Translations under genes and position numbers: made by a program
Shown here: one piece after another, positions 44,072 to 52,782 of the stretch
Numbering within the stretch: position 1 is the stretch's first letter
Layout: every line of letters begins with the position of its first letter
Assembly: GCA_947453725.1 (NCBI GenBank)
Contig: CANGHH010000021.1
Span: 1 to 64,000 of the forward strand
Reading direction: 5' to 3'
Length of the DNA stretch: 64,000 nt
Origin: Betaproteobacteria bacterium
GTDB taxonomy: Bacteria; Pseudomonadota; Gammaproteobacteria; Burkholderiales; Burkholderiaceae_C
Notes under the pieces: generated by a model
Databases searched by the model: none
What the model was told of the DNA's origin: nothing
The model's input: the letters and a program-made list of their open reading frames with translations, nothing else

Positions 44072-44613
44072 CACGGGTCTTGGTCCCCCATCAACTGGAA
44101 ATCGACGGCATCGCACAGGCAATGCAGCACGAGCAACTGCAATTCGGCCACGCGGGCCGGGCGTTCGTGGGGCACCGCCACCAGCACGTCGGTTTCGGCG
44201 AGCAATTCGCCGAAAGCCTGCGCGCCGCGGCCGGCCAGCACCACGATGGTCATGTCCTTGGCCTGCGCGGCCGAAATGGCCTTGCTGCTGTGGCCTTCAC
44301 CGTCGTCGATGTAGAACAGCACATCGCCGGGCAGGCCCAGTGCGCGCAGCTGCTGCACGGCGTCCACCGGCTCCAGCGCCAGCGCGGCCAGTGGCGGGCG
44401 CAGGCGTTCGAACCGGCCGGCCAGCAGTCGCGCCAGGTAGGGTGCCAGCGCAGCGCCGGCACCGGCCCCGGTGGCCATCACCTTGCCGCCATTGGTCAAA
44501 GCGGCCAGCAAGGCCGCGCTGGCATCGGCGATCGGCCGCGCGAGCATCTCGGCGGCCTGGTACTTGAGGTCGGCGCTGTCAAAGAATTGCTGCTGGATGC
44601 GCTGTTCAAGCAT
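44071..44613 (-). CDS. diaA: SIS-domain protein DiaA / phosphoheptose isomerase-like
   Basis: 180 aa single SIS domain. In E. coli DiaA binds DnaA and promotes timely initiation of replication; GmhA paralogues isomerise sedoheptulose-7-phosphate. The neighbourhood (yraN upstream, dolP downstream) favours DiaA. The phosphosugar loop is altered (ATGAGAGAAL and DDGEGHSSK instead of the GNGGSA and TSGNS-like forms), arguing against isomerase activity. The start at 44613 is the ATG that opens the conserved MLEQRIQQQF. Confidence 0.88.
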   Translation of the reverse strand: MLEQRIQQQFFDSADLKYQAAEMLARPIADASAALLAALTNGGKVMATGAGAGAALAPYLARLLAGRFERLRPPLAALALEPVDAVQQLRALGLPGDVLFYIDDGEGHSSKAISAAQAKDMTIVVLAGRGAQAFGELLAETDVLVAVPHERPARVAELQLLVLHCLCDAVDFQLMGDQDP

Positions 44614-44660
44614 GGTCGCTGGATGATAGGGCAGGGGGTGGCTGGCCAAGCTGGCCGTCT

Positions 44661-45107
44661 TCAGGCGGCATCGAAGGCGGCCTGCAACCAGTCGACGCCG
44701 TCGCCGTCGATGGCCAGCACGTCGAAGCGGCAGGGCGGCAAGACGGGCAGGCGCAGCAGGTAATGCTGGGCGGCGCGGATCAGGCGCTGCTGCTTGACCC
44801 GCGTGACGCTGGCCGCCGCGCCCCCGTGGCCCTGCCCTTGCAAAGTCGCGGCGCGGGCGCGCACCTCGACGAAGACCAGGGTGCCGTCGGCGTCGCGCAT
44901 CACCAGATCGATTTCGCCGCCGCGCGCCGACGGACCCAGGGCGACCCGATAATTGCGCTGCACCAGTTGCAGGCCGCGCGCCTGCAACCAGGCCAGCGCC
45001 CGGTCTTCGGCGGCATCACCGCGGGTCTTGGTGCTGGGCCGGCTGCCGATGTCGCCATCGGCACGGGCCGCCGTCCCTGTCGCCACCTTCGCCCCCTTCG
45101 TGACCAT
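44661..45107 (-). CDS. yraN: YraN-family (UPF0102) nuclease-like protein
   Basis: 148 aa from the ATG at 45107, which has a perfect AAGGAGG ribosome site. The restriction-endonuclease-like core shows GDAAEDRALAWL, ARGGEIDLVMRD and LVFVEVRAR, the E-x-D-L/E-V-K-type pattern of UPF0102. The exact role is unsettled. Its first codons overlap the 5' end of rsmI on the other strand. Confidence 0.9.
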   Translation of the reverse strand: MVTKGAKVATGTAARADGDIGSRPSTKTRGDAAEDRALAWLQARGLQLVQRNYRVALGPSARGGEIDLVMRDADGTLVFVEVRARAATLQGQGHGGAAASVTRVKQQRLIRAAQHYLLRLPVLPPCRFDVLAIDGDGVDWLQAAFDAA

Positions 45108-46017
45108 CGACCCCTCCTTGTTGCAACGCGCCGCCGCGCTGGCCGCCGGCCACCAGCAGCACCGGCCCGGCACGCTCTACGTCGTGGCCACGCCGATCGG
45201 CAACCTGGCCGACATCACGCTGCGCGCGATCCACATTCTGGGCCGGGTCGATGCCGTGGCCTGCGAAGACACCCGCGTCGGCGCGCAATTGCTCGGCCAC
45301 CTCGGCCTGCACAAGCCGCTGCTGGCGCTGCACGCGCACAACGAGCGCGAAGCCGCGCAGGCCGTGCTGGCGAGGCTGGCGGCGGGCGAATCGGTGGCCT
45401 GCATCAGCGACGCCGGCACGCCGGCAGTCAGCGACCCGGGCGCTGTCGTCGTGCAGCTGGCCGCCGCGGCCGGCCACCCCGTCGTGCCGCTGCCCGGCCC
45501 AAGCAGCGCGCTGGCCGCGCTGAGCGCCGCCGGCGACACCCAGGCCGGCGGCTTCTGCTTCGCCGGCTTCCTGCCGGCCAAGGGCGCCGAGCGGCGCACG
45601 GCGCTGCTGGCGCTGCTGGCCGACCGCCGCGCGCAAGTCCTGTTCGAGGCGCCGCACCGCATCGCCGATCTGCTGACCGCGCTGGCCGCCAACGCGACCG
45701 AACGCCAGGTGACGGTGTGCCGCGAGCTGACCAAGCAGTTCGAGTCCATCGTCACCCTGGCGGCGGCCGAGGGGCCGGCCTGGCTGGCCGCCGACCCCAA
45801 CCACGGCCGCGGCGAATTCGTGCTGGTGCTGCACGGGCTGCCGGCGCTGGCGGTCGATGAATCCAGCCTGCCCGAAGCCACGCTGCGCACCCTGCGCGTG
45901 CTGCTGCGCGAGCTGCCGCTGAAGCAGGCCGTGGCGCTGGCCGCCGAGCTGTCCGGCGCGCCGCGCAACGCGCTCTACCAGCGTGCGCTGGACGAACAGC
46001 GCAGCGCACCGGGATGA
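45100..46017 (+). CDS. rsmI: 16S rRNA (cytidine-1402-2'-O)-methyltransferase
   Basis: 305 aa from the GTG at 45100; TTG codons at 45118 and 45121 are alternatives. The tetrapyrrole-methylase fold has TLYVVATPIGNLADIT, VACEDTRV, SDAGTPAVSDPG and LPGPSSALAAL, all diagnostic. The start region overlaps the divergent yraN by 8 bp, so each promoter must lie inside the other gene. It overlaps the following transporter gene by 4 bp (ATGA). Confidence 0.93.
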   Translation: MTIDPSLLQRAAALAAGHQQHRPGTLYVVATPIGNLADITLRAIHILGRVDAVACEDTRVGAQLLGHLGLHKPLLALHAHNEREAAQAVLARLAAGESVACISDAGTPAVSDPGAVVVQLAAAAGHPVVPLPGPSSALAALSAAGDTQAGGFCFAGFLPAKGAERRTALLALLADRRAQVLFEAPHRIADLLTALAANATERQVTVCRELTKQFESIVTLAAAEGPAWLAADPNHGRGEFVLVLHGLPALAVDESSLPEATLRTLRVLLRELPLKQAVALAAELSGAPRNALYQRALDEQRSAPG

Positions 46018-46955
46018 ACGCCGCCAGCGCCTGGCTGCACGGCCGCACCGCGCATCTGTCGCCCACCGTGCGCGGCTTGATGTGGGCCGCCGGCAGCGGG
46101 GCGCTGTTCTGCGTGCTGAACGCCACCATGCGCGGCCTGGCGCAGCAGTTGCACCCGATGGAGACGCAGTTCCTGCGCTACCTGTTCGGCGTGCTGGTGA
46201 TGCTGCCGCTGGTCGGGCGCGCCGGCTGGCGGGCCTGGCGGCCGAAGAGCCTGGGCGGACAGTTCACGCGCGGCGCGGTGCACACCGTCGGCCTGATGCT
46301 CTGGTTCGTGGCGCTGACCCGCATCCCGCTGGCCGACACCACGGCCATCGGCTTCACCGGGCCGCTGTTCATCATGATCGGCGCCTGGCTGTTCCTGAAG
46401 GAGCCGATGCGCTGGGAGCGCTGGCTGGCCACGGCCGTCGGCTTCTGCGGCGTGCTGCTGGTGGTCGGGCCCAAGCTGGGTTTGGCCAGCACGGGCGGCG
46501 GCGGGCCGACGGGCAGTTACCACCTGGTGATGCTGGCATCGGCCCCGGTCTTCGCCGCGTCCTTCCTGATCACCAAGGTGCTGACGCGCACCGAAACAGC
46601 CGGCGTCATCGTTGCATGGCAAGCCATCAGCGTGACCATGTTCAGCCTGCCGATGGCGCTGTGGGTGTGGCAGGCGCCCAGTGCGGTGCAGTGGCTGGGT
46701 TTCGCGGTCTGCGGCTTGCTGGGCAGCGCCGGCCATTACTGCCTGACGCGCTCGTTCAGCGTGGCCGACATCTCGTCCACCCAGTCGGTCAAGTTCCTCG
46801 ACCTGATCTGGTCGTCGGCGCTGGGCTGGCTGATGTTCGCCGACGCGCCGACCCAGACCACGCTGCTGGGCGGCGTGGTGATCAGCGGCGCCACGCTGTG
46901 GGTGGCGCGGCGCGAGCACCGTGGGGACAAGGCCGCGGCGGCAGCGTTGCCCTGA
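46014..46955 (+). CDS. EamA/DMT-family transporter
   Basis: 313 aa with ten predicted membrane helices in two EamA repeats, the usual drug/metabolite exporter layout. The C-terminus is Lys/Ala-rich. It is coupled to rsmI by an ATGA overlap and followed after 41 bp by tldD. The substrate cannot be inferred. Confidence 0.9.
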   Translation: MNAASAWLHGRTAHLSPTVRGLMWAAGSGALFCVLNATMRGLAQQLHPMETQFLRYLFGVLVMLPLVGRAGWRAWRPKSLGGQFTRGAVHTVGLMLWFVALTRIPLADTTAIGFTGPLFIMIGAWLFLKEPMRWERWLATAVGFCGVLLVVGPKLGLASTGGGGPTGSYHLVMLASAPVFAASFLITKVLTRTETAGVIVAWQAISVTMFSLPMALWVWQAPSAVQWLGFAVCGLLGSAGHYCLTRSFSVADISSTQSVKFLDLIWSSALGWLMFADAPTQTTLLGGVVISGATLWVARREHRGDKAAAAALP

Positions 46956-46996
46956 GACAATCACCGCCCCGCTGTCGCCACCCGAAAGCCGCCCCG

Positions 46997-48460
46997 ATGA
47001 TCACCCGCGAACCCACCCTCGAACGCCTGGCCATCGCCCAGTCGCTGATGCTCGAACCCTTCGGCCTGTCCGAGGCCTCGATGTCGCAGGCCCTGGCGAC
47101 GATCCGCGAACACCGGGTGGACGACGCCGACCTCTACTTCCAGACCACCCGCCACGAAGGCTGGAGCCTGGAGGAAGGCATCGTCAAGAGCGGCAGCTTC
47201 AGCATCGACCAGGGCGTCGGCGTGCGCGCGGTGGCCGGCGAGAAGACGGCCTTCGCCTATTCCGACGACCTCAGCGTCGAATCGCTGCTGGACGCCGCGC
47301 GCACCGTGCGAACCATTGCCGCAGCCGGGCAGAACAAGCGCGTCAAGCTGGAGCGCAAGCCGAAGATCGCGGGCATCCGCACGCTGTACGCGCCCACCGA
47401 CCCGATCGCCACGCTGGACAGCACGCAGAAGGTGGCGCTGCTGGAGAAGACCGAGAAGCTCGCCCGCAGCAAGGACCCGCGCGTGGTGCAGGTGATGGCC
47501 GGTTTGTCGGCCGAGTACGACGTGGTGCTGATCGCCCGCGCCGATGGCACGCGCGCCGCGGACGTGCGGCCGATGGTGCGGCTGAACGTCACCGTCATCG
47601 CCGAGCAGAACGGCCGCCGCGAAGTCGGCAGCGGCGGTGGCGGCGGGCGTTTCGGCCTGGCCTATTTCACCGACGCGGTGATCGAAAGCTATGTGCAGCA
47701 TGCCGTGAACACCGCGCTGACCAACCTCGACAGCCGCCCCGCGCCGGCCGGCGTGATGACCGTGGTGCTGGGCCCGGGCTGGCCGGGCGTGCTGCTGCAC
47801 GAAGCCGTCGGCCACGGGCTGGAAGGCGACTTCAACCGCAAGGGCTCGTCGACCTTCGCCGGCCGCATCGGCCAGCGCGTGGCGGCCAAGGGCGTGACCG
47901 TGCTGGACGACGGCACCATCGCCGACCGCCGCGGCAGCCTGAACGTCGACGACGAAGGCCACGCGACGCAGAAGAACGTGCTGATCGAGGACGGCATCCT
48001 GCGCGGCTACATGCAGGACAGCCTCAACGCCCGGCTGATGGGTGTCAAACCCACCGGGAACGGCCGCCGCGAAAGCTACGCCAGCCTGCCGATGCCGCGC
48101 ATGACCAACACCTACATGCTGGCCGGCCAGCGCACCCCGGCAGAGATCATCGCCAGCATCCAGCGCGGCCTCTACGCCAGCAACTTCGGCGGCGGCCAGG
48201 TCGACATCACCAGCGGCAAGTTCGTCTTCAGCGCCAGCGAAGCCTACTGGGTCGAGAAGGGCAAGATCCTCTACCCGGTGAAGGGCGCGACCATCGTCGG
48301 CAGCGGGCCGGAAGCGATGAAGCGCGTGTCGATGATCGGCAACGACCTGGCGCTGGACACCGGCGTCGGCGTCTGCGGCAAGGAAGGCCAGAGCGTGCCG
48401 GTCGGCGTCGGCCAGCCGACGCTGCGCATCGACGGCCTCACCGTGGGCGGGACTGCTTGA
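46997..48460 (+). CDS. tldD: Metalloprotease TldD
   Basis: 487 aa. The zinc motif is HEAVGHGLEGD (HExxxH) in the second half, with the glycine-rich REVGSGGGGGRFG segment before it. With TldE/PmbA it degrades unfolded peptides and matures certain RiPPs or CcdA-type antitoxins; no tldE is in the window. The ATG at 46997 gives the standard N-terminus. The stop overlaps the TTG start of ilvA. Confidence 0.95.
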   Translation: MITREPTLERLAIAQSLMLEPFGLSEASMSQALATIREHRVDDADLYFQTTRHEGWSLEEGIVKSGSFSIDQGVGVRAVAGEKTAFAYSDDLSVESLLDAARTVRTIAAAGQNKRVKLERKPKIAGIRTLYAPTDPIATLDSTQKVALLEKTEKLARSKDPRVVQVMAGLSAEYDVVLIARADGTRAADVRPMVRLNVTVIAEQNGRREVGSGGGGGRFGLAYFTDAVIESYVQHAVNTALTNLDSRPAPAGVMTVVLGPGWPGVLLHEAVGHGLEGDFNRKGSSTFAGRIGQRVAAKGVTVLDDGTIADRRGSLNVDDEGHATQKNVLIEDGILRGYMQDSLNARLMGVKPTGNGRRESYASLPMPRMTNTYMLAGQRTPAEIIASIQRGLYASNFGGGQVDITSGKFVFSASEAYWVEKGKILYPVKGATIVGSGPEAMKRVSMIGNDLALDTGVGVCGKEGQSVPVGVGQPTLRIDGLTVGGTA

Positions 48461-49662
48461 GCGTCACGTTCGCCGACATCGAAGCCGCCGCCGAGCGGCT
48501 GGCCGGGCATGCGCTGGACACGCCCTGCGTCGAGAGCAAGACGCTGTCGCAGATCACCGGCTGCCAGGTCTTCCTGAAGTTCGAGAACCTGCAGTTCACC
48601 GCCTCGTTCAAGGAACGCGGTGCGCTGAACAAGTTGAGCGCGATGGTCGCGGCCGGCGAGCCCATCCAGGGCGTCATCGCCGCTTCAGCGGGCAACCACG
48701 CCCAGGGCGTGGCCCACCACGCGCAGCGTCTCGGCCTGCGCGCGGTCATCGTGATGCCGCAGACCACACCGATGGTCAAGGTGGAACGCACGCGCGGCTT
48801 CGGCGCCGAGGTGGTGCTGCACGGCGACAGCTTCGACGAGGCCCGCGAACACGCGCTGCAACTCGCGGCGGCCCAGGGCCTGACCTTCATCCACCCCTTC
48901 GACGACCCGCTGGTCATCGCCGGCCAGGGCACGATCGCCATCGAGATGCTGCGGGCCCAGCCGTCGCTGGACACGCTGGTCATCGCGGTCGGCGGCGGCG
49001 GCCTGATCAGCGGCATCGCCACCGCGGTGCGCGCGCTGAAACCCGGTGTGGAAATCATCGGCGTGCAGACCACGCGCTTCCCCAGCATGGTCAACGAAAT
49101 CAAGGGCACGGCGCACGCCCAGGGTGCCAGCACGATCGCCGAAGGCATCGCCGTCGGCCAGCCGGGGCAGATCACGCGCGAGATCGTCCGCCGCCTGGTC
49201 GATGACCTGGTGCTGGTCGACGAGGGCGACATCGAGCAGGCGATCGTGATGCTGCTCGAGATCGAGAAGACGCTGGTCGAAGGCGCCGGCGCTGCCGGCC
49301 TGGCCGCGCTGCTGAAAGAACCGGCGCGCTACGCCGGCAGGAAAGTCGGCTTGGTGCTGTGCGGCGGCAACATCGACCCGCTGCTGCTGGCCGCGATCCT
49401 GGAACGCGGCATGGTGCGCGCGGGCCGGCTGGCGCGCATCCGCGTGGCCGCGCGCGACACGCCCGGCGTGCTGGCGCGCATCACCGCGCGGGTGGCCGAA
49501 GCCGGCGCCAACATTGACGAGGTCCACCACCAGCGCGCCTTTTCCACGCTGTCGGCGCAGAGCGTCGAGGTCGAACTGGTCGTGCAGACGCGCAACCCGG
49601 CGCATCTCGCCGACGTGGTGGGCAGCCTGCACGCGGCGGGCTTCGACGCCAGCGTCTACTGA
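48457..49662 (+). CDS. ilvA: Threonine ammonia-lyase
   Basis: 401 aa PLP enzyme converting threonine to 2-oxobutyrate. The Schiff-base Lys is in FTASFKERGA, the phosphate-binding loop is AVGGGGLISG, and a single ACT domain (about 325-401) lies at the C-terminus. Length and single ACT resemble the short (TdcB-like/IlvA1) form rather than the 500-aa two-ACT biosynthetic form. The only suitable start is a TTG at 48457, sharing TTGA with the tldD stop, so translation is probably coupled. Confidence 0.92.
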   Translation: MSVTFADIEAAAERLAGHALDTPCVESKTLSQITGCQVFLKFENLQFTASFKERGALNKLSAMVAAGEPIQGVIAASAGNHAQGVAHHAQRLGLRAVIVMPQTTPMVKVERTRGFGAEVVLHGDSFDEAREHALQLAAAQGLTFIHPFDDPLVIAGQGTIAIEMLRAQPSLDTLVIAVGGGGLISGIATAVRALKPGVEIIGVQTTRFPSMVNEIKGTAHAQGASTIAEGIAVGQPGQITREIVRRLVDDLVLVDEGDIEQAIVMLLEIEKTLVEGAGAAGLAALLKEPARYAGRKVGLVLCGGNIDPLLLAAILERGMVRAGRLARIRVAARDTPGVLARITARVAEAGANIDEVHHQRAFSTLSAQSVEVELVVQTRNPAHLADVVGSLHAAGFDASVY

Positions 49663-49666
49663 GAAG

Positions 49667-50653
49667 ATGGACCCCCCACACGGCCCGACGCCCATGCCCA
49701 TCGACATCCCGCAAGACGACCCCGAACACGCCAGCCACACGCCGGCCGAACGCCAGGCCGCTGCATCGCGCAGCACCTGGGTCAGCGTGGGCGTGAACGT
49801 GGCGCTGAGCGCCACGCAGATCGCGGTCGGCGTGCTGTCGAAGTCGCAGGGCCTGATCGCCGACGGCATCCATTCGCTGTCGGACCTGGTGGCCGATTTC
49901 GTGGTCCTGTTCGCCGGCCACCACGCCGCGAAGGACGCCGACGACGACCACCCCTACGGCCACCAGCGCTTCGAGACCGCCGCCTCGCTGGTGCTGGGCG
50001 TGATCTTGCTGGCGGTCGGCGTCGGCATGCTGGCTTCGGCCTTCCACAAGCTGGAGGCGCCTGAATCGGTGCCGCAGGTGCACGCGATGGCGCTGTGGGT
50101 GGCCGGCGGCGCCCTGGTCGCCAAGGAACTGCTGTTCCGCTACATGCTGGCGGTGGCCAAGCGGGTCAAGTCGAGCCTGCTGGTGGCGAATGCCTGGCAC
50201 GCGCGTTCGGACGCCGCTTCGTCGCTGGTGGTCGGCCTGGGCATCGCCGGCAACCTGGCCGGCTACCCGATCCTCGACCCGATCGCCGCGCTGATCGTCG
50301 GCTTCATGGTCGCCAGGATGGGCTGGGGTTTCGGCTGGGACGCGCTGCACGACCTGATGGACCGCGCGGTCGACGAAGCCGAGGTCGAGGCCATCCGCCA
50401 CACGCTGGGCGAGACGCCGGGCGTGCGCAATGTGCACGACGTGCGCACCCGCAAGATGGGCGACATGATCGTCGTCGATGCGCACATCGAGGTCGACGCC
50501 ACCATCACCGTCGAAGCCGGGCACGACATCGCCGTCGCGGCCCAGCAGCGGGTGCTGCAACGCCACCGGGTGCTGAACCTGATGACGCACGTCGACCCGT
50601 GGCGGCGGCCCGACGGCGACCACGCCGCGGCGGGCGCCAGCGGCGGCAACTAG
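49667..50653 (+). CDS. Cation diffusion facilitator transporter (FieF-like)
   Basis: 328 aa. Six membrane helices with the metal-site pairs DGIHSLSD (helix 2) and HARSDA (helix 5), plus HPYGHQRFE in the loop. The cytosolic C-terminal domain (about 225-310) contains further His/Asp residues (VVDAHIEVD). It exports divalent metals such as Fe or Zn by proton exchange. The start at 49667 is 4 bp after ilvA; an ATG at 49694 is an alternative. Confidence 0.9.
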   Translation: MDPPHGPTPMPIDIPQDDPEHASHTPAERQAAASRSTWVSVGVNVALSATQIAVGVLSKSQGLIADGIHSLSDLVADFVVLFAGHHAAKDADDDHPYGHQRFETAASLVLGVILLAVGVGMLASAFHKLEAPESVPQVHAMALWVAGGALVAKELLFRYMLAVAKRVKSSLLVANAWHARSDAASSLVVGLGIAGNLAGYPILDPIAALIVGFMVARMGWGFGWDALHDLMDRAVDEAEVEAIRHTLGETPGVRNVHDVRTRKMGDMIVVDAHIEVDATITVEAGHDIAVAAQQRVLQRHRVLNLMTHVDPWRRPDGDHAAAGASGGN

Positions 50654-50698
50654 ACGCGGGCCGGCGGGCGCACCGGGTGCGCGTGCTACATTCAGACC

Positions 50699-50773
50699 AT
50701 GCGCAAGGCATCGTTTTACTTTACGAGCTACTGGTTCTCGCACCGCACGGCGGCTGGAGAGGCAAGCGCGTAA
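50699..50773 (+). CDS. Attenuator leader peptide of aroG
   Basis: A 24-codon open frame ending in TAA at 50771. Codons 6-13 read FYFTSYWF: three Phe, two Tyr and one Trp in eight residues, matching the three end products of the pathway. It is followed by competing hairpins and a U-tract terminator, and then by the DAHP synthase gene. Ribosome stalling on aromatic codons would report Phe/Tyr/Trp-tRNA charging. No strong ribosome site is seen upstream of the ATG. Confidence 0.85.
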   Translation: MRKASFYFTSYWFSHRTAAGEASA

Positions 50774-50828
50774 GTCAAGACGACACACCCGCACCCCAAC
50801 CAACCGCCGGCAACCCCGGCGGTTTTTT
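50741..50828 (+). promoter_or_regulatory. Transcription attenuator of aroG
   Basis: The terminator stem is AACCGCCGG (50802-50810) with CCGGCGGTT (50816-50824), a 5-nt loop and six T (50823-50828). Region 2, CGGCGG (50748-50753), can pair with CCGCCG (50804-50809) as antiterminator. It can alternatively form a small hairpin with CCGC (50743-50746). These mutually exclusive pairings are the classic 1:2 / 2:3 / 3:4 layout. Confidence 0.85.
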
Positions 50829-50876
50829 GCTTTCTGCACCACCCCTACACCCCTTCCCCCCTGAAAGGACAGCGCC

Positions 50877-51998
50877 ATGACCACCAAGTCCAACAATCCG
50901 GAGGGTTGGTATGCGCTCAGCGAGAAGACCAGCCAGACCGACGACCAGCGGATTCGTGACGTGACGCCGCTGCCCCCGCCGGAGCACCTGATCCGCTTCT
51001 TCCCGATCGCCGGCACGCCGGTGGAAACGCTGATCGCGAGCACGCGCGCCGGCATCCGCAACATCATGGCCGGCACCGACGACCGGCTGCTGGTGGTCAT
51101 CGGGCCGTGTTCGATCCACGACCCGGTCGCCGCGCTCGACTACGCCCGGCGCCTCAAGGTGCTGCGCGAGCAGCACGCCGGCGACCTGGAAATCGTCATG
51201 CGCGTGTATTTCGAGAAGCCGCGCACGACGGTCGGCTGGAAGGGCCTGATCAACGACCCCTACCTGGACGAGAGCTACCGCATCCACGAAGGCCTGCGCA
51301 TCGCGCGCCAGTTGCTGGTCGACATCAACCGCCTGGGCATGCCGGCCGGCAGCGAATTCCTCGACGTGATCAGCCCGCAGTACATCGGCGACCTGATCGC
51401 CTGGGGCGCGATCGGCGCGCGCACCACCGAAAGCCAGGTTCACCGCGAGCTCGCCAGCGGCCTGTCGGCGCCGGTCGGCTTCAAGAACGGCACCGACGGG
51501 AACATCAAGATCGCCACCGACGCGATCCAGGCCGCCGCCCGGCCGCACCATTTCCTGTCGGTGCACAAGAACGGCCAGGTCGCCATCGTCGAGACGCGCG
51601 GCAACCCCGACTGCCATGTCATCCTGCGCGGCGGCAAGGAACCGAACTACGACGCGGCCAGCGTGGCGGCGGCCTGCCAGGAAATCCAGGCCGCCAAGCT
51701 GCCTTGCCGCCTGATGATCGACGCCAGCCACGCCAACAGCAGCAAGCAGCACCAGCGCCAGATCAAGGTGATGCAGGACGTGGGCGAGCAGATGGCAGCC
51801 GGCAACCGCTGCATCTTCGGCGTGATGGTGGAAAGCCACATCAACGGCGGCGCGCAGAAGTTCACGCCGGGCAAGGACGACCCGGCCCAGCTGGCCTACG
51901 CGCAGAGCATCACCGACGCCTGCATCGACTGGGCCGACACCGTGGGCCTGCTCGACGGCCTGGCGGCAGCGGTCCGGGCGCGGCGCAAGCCCGGCTGA
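50877..51998 (+). CDS. aroG: 3-deoxy-7-phosphoheptulonate synthase (class I, AroG type)
   Basis: 373 aa. It condenses PEP and erythrose-4-phosphate, the first step of the shikimate pathway. Visible are VIGPCSIHD with the metal-binding Cys, RVYFEKPRTTVGWKG, GFKNGTDG, HANSSKQ and GVMVESHI. AAAGGA precedes the ATG at 50877. Expression is predicted to be controlled by the upstream leader peptide/attenuator, and allosteric feedback is typical of the family; which amino acid inhibits is not predictable here. Confidence 0.96.
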   Translation: MTTKSNNPEGWYALSEKTSQTDDQRIRDVTPLPPPEHLIRFFPIAGTPVETLIASTRAGIRNIMAGTDDRLLVVIGPCSIHDPVAALDYARRLKVLREQHAGDLEIVMRVYFEKPRTTVGWKGLINDPYLDESYRIHEGLRIARQLLVDINRLGMPAGSEFLDVISPQYIGDLIAWGAIGARTTESQVHRELASGLSAPVGFKNGTDGNIKIATDAIQAAARPHHFLSVHKNGQVAIVETRGNPDCHVILRGGKEPNYDAASVAAACQEIQAAKLPCRLMIDASHANSSKQHQRQIKVMQDVGEQMAAGNRCIFGVMVESHINGGAQKFTPGKDDPAQLAYAQSITDACIDWADTVGLLDGLAAAVRARRKPG

Positions 51999-52047
51999 TC
52001 GTCGGCCGTCGCGGCTGGCCTTTGCAGTCGCGCGGGCGCTCGACCGT

Positions 52048-52623
52048 TCAGTCGGCCGAGCGCTTCAGGCGTTCGCTTTGCCAGTAGACGTCGTCACCGC
52101 CCAGCCCGTCCAGGTTGGCGCGGTTCAGGACCCGGGCCAGCACGAAGAGCAGGTCGCTCAGGCGGTTCAGGTACTGGCGCGGTGCCTCGTTGACCGCCTC
52201 GAGCGCGCCCAGGGCCACCACCGCGCGCTCGGCGCGGCGAGCCACGGTGCGGCTGACGTGGGCCAGCGCCGCGCTGCGCGTGCCGGCCGGCAGGATGAAT
52301 TCCTGCAGCCGCGGCAGCTGGCCGTTGTAGAGCGCCAGCGCCTCGTCGAGTCGCAGCACGGCCTCGGCCTTCAGCAGCACGAAGCCGGGTATCGACAGCT
52401 CGCCGCCCAGGTTGAACAGCTCGTGCTGGATCAGCACCAGCAGTTCGCGGACGTCGGCCGGCAGCGGTTCGGCCAGCAGCACGCCCAGGCCGGAATTCAG
52501 CTCGTCGACATCGCCCATCGCCTGCACGCGCAGCGCGTCCTTGCGCGTGCGGCTGCCGTCGCCCAGGCCGGTGGAGCCGTCGTCTCCGGTGCGGGTGGCG
52601 ATTTGCGTCAGGCGGTTGCTCAT
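52048..52623 (-). CDS. Cob(I)alamin adenosyltransferase, PduO type
   Basis: 191 aa. The N-terminal ATP-binding TRTGDDGSTGLGDGSR and the C-terminal VSRTVARRAERAV and LNRLSDLLFVLAR segments define the PduO-type ATR fold. It makes adenosylcobalamin. No cobalamin riboswitch was seen in the 159-bp region shared with the divergent FAD oxidase gene. Adenosylcobalamin-dependent enzymes are not in the window. Confidence 0.93.
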   Translation of the reverse strand: MSNRLTQIATRTGDDGSTGLGDGSRTRKDALRVQAMGDVDELNSGLGVLLAEPLPADVRELLVLIQHELFNLGGELSIPGFVLLKAEAVLRLDEALALYNGQLPRLQEFILPAGTRSAALAHVSRTVARRAERAVVALGALEAVNEAPRQYLNRLSDLLFVLARVLNRANLDGLGGDDVYWQSERLKRSAD

Positions 52624-52782
52624 GGTCGTGTGGCGGCAGGCGGTGGTGGGCGGCCACGTATTGGACCACCAGCACGGGACCACCCGCCGCGTCGGGGCAT
52701 GCTCGCGCAGCGCAGGGCGGAAAGCAGGCAAGATGACGGGCTGCCTGCCCGCCGATCTGCCGAACCGCAAAGCGAACCTGCC

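Noticed and set aside
52624..52782. Cobalamin riboswitch upstream of the adenosyltransferase gene
   Set aside because: No B12-box-like sequence on the minus strand. A loose GGCGGTGGT/ACCACCCGCC pairing with a long loop is compatible with GC-rich chance.
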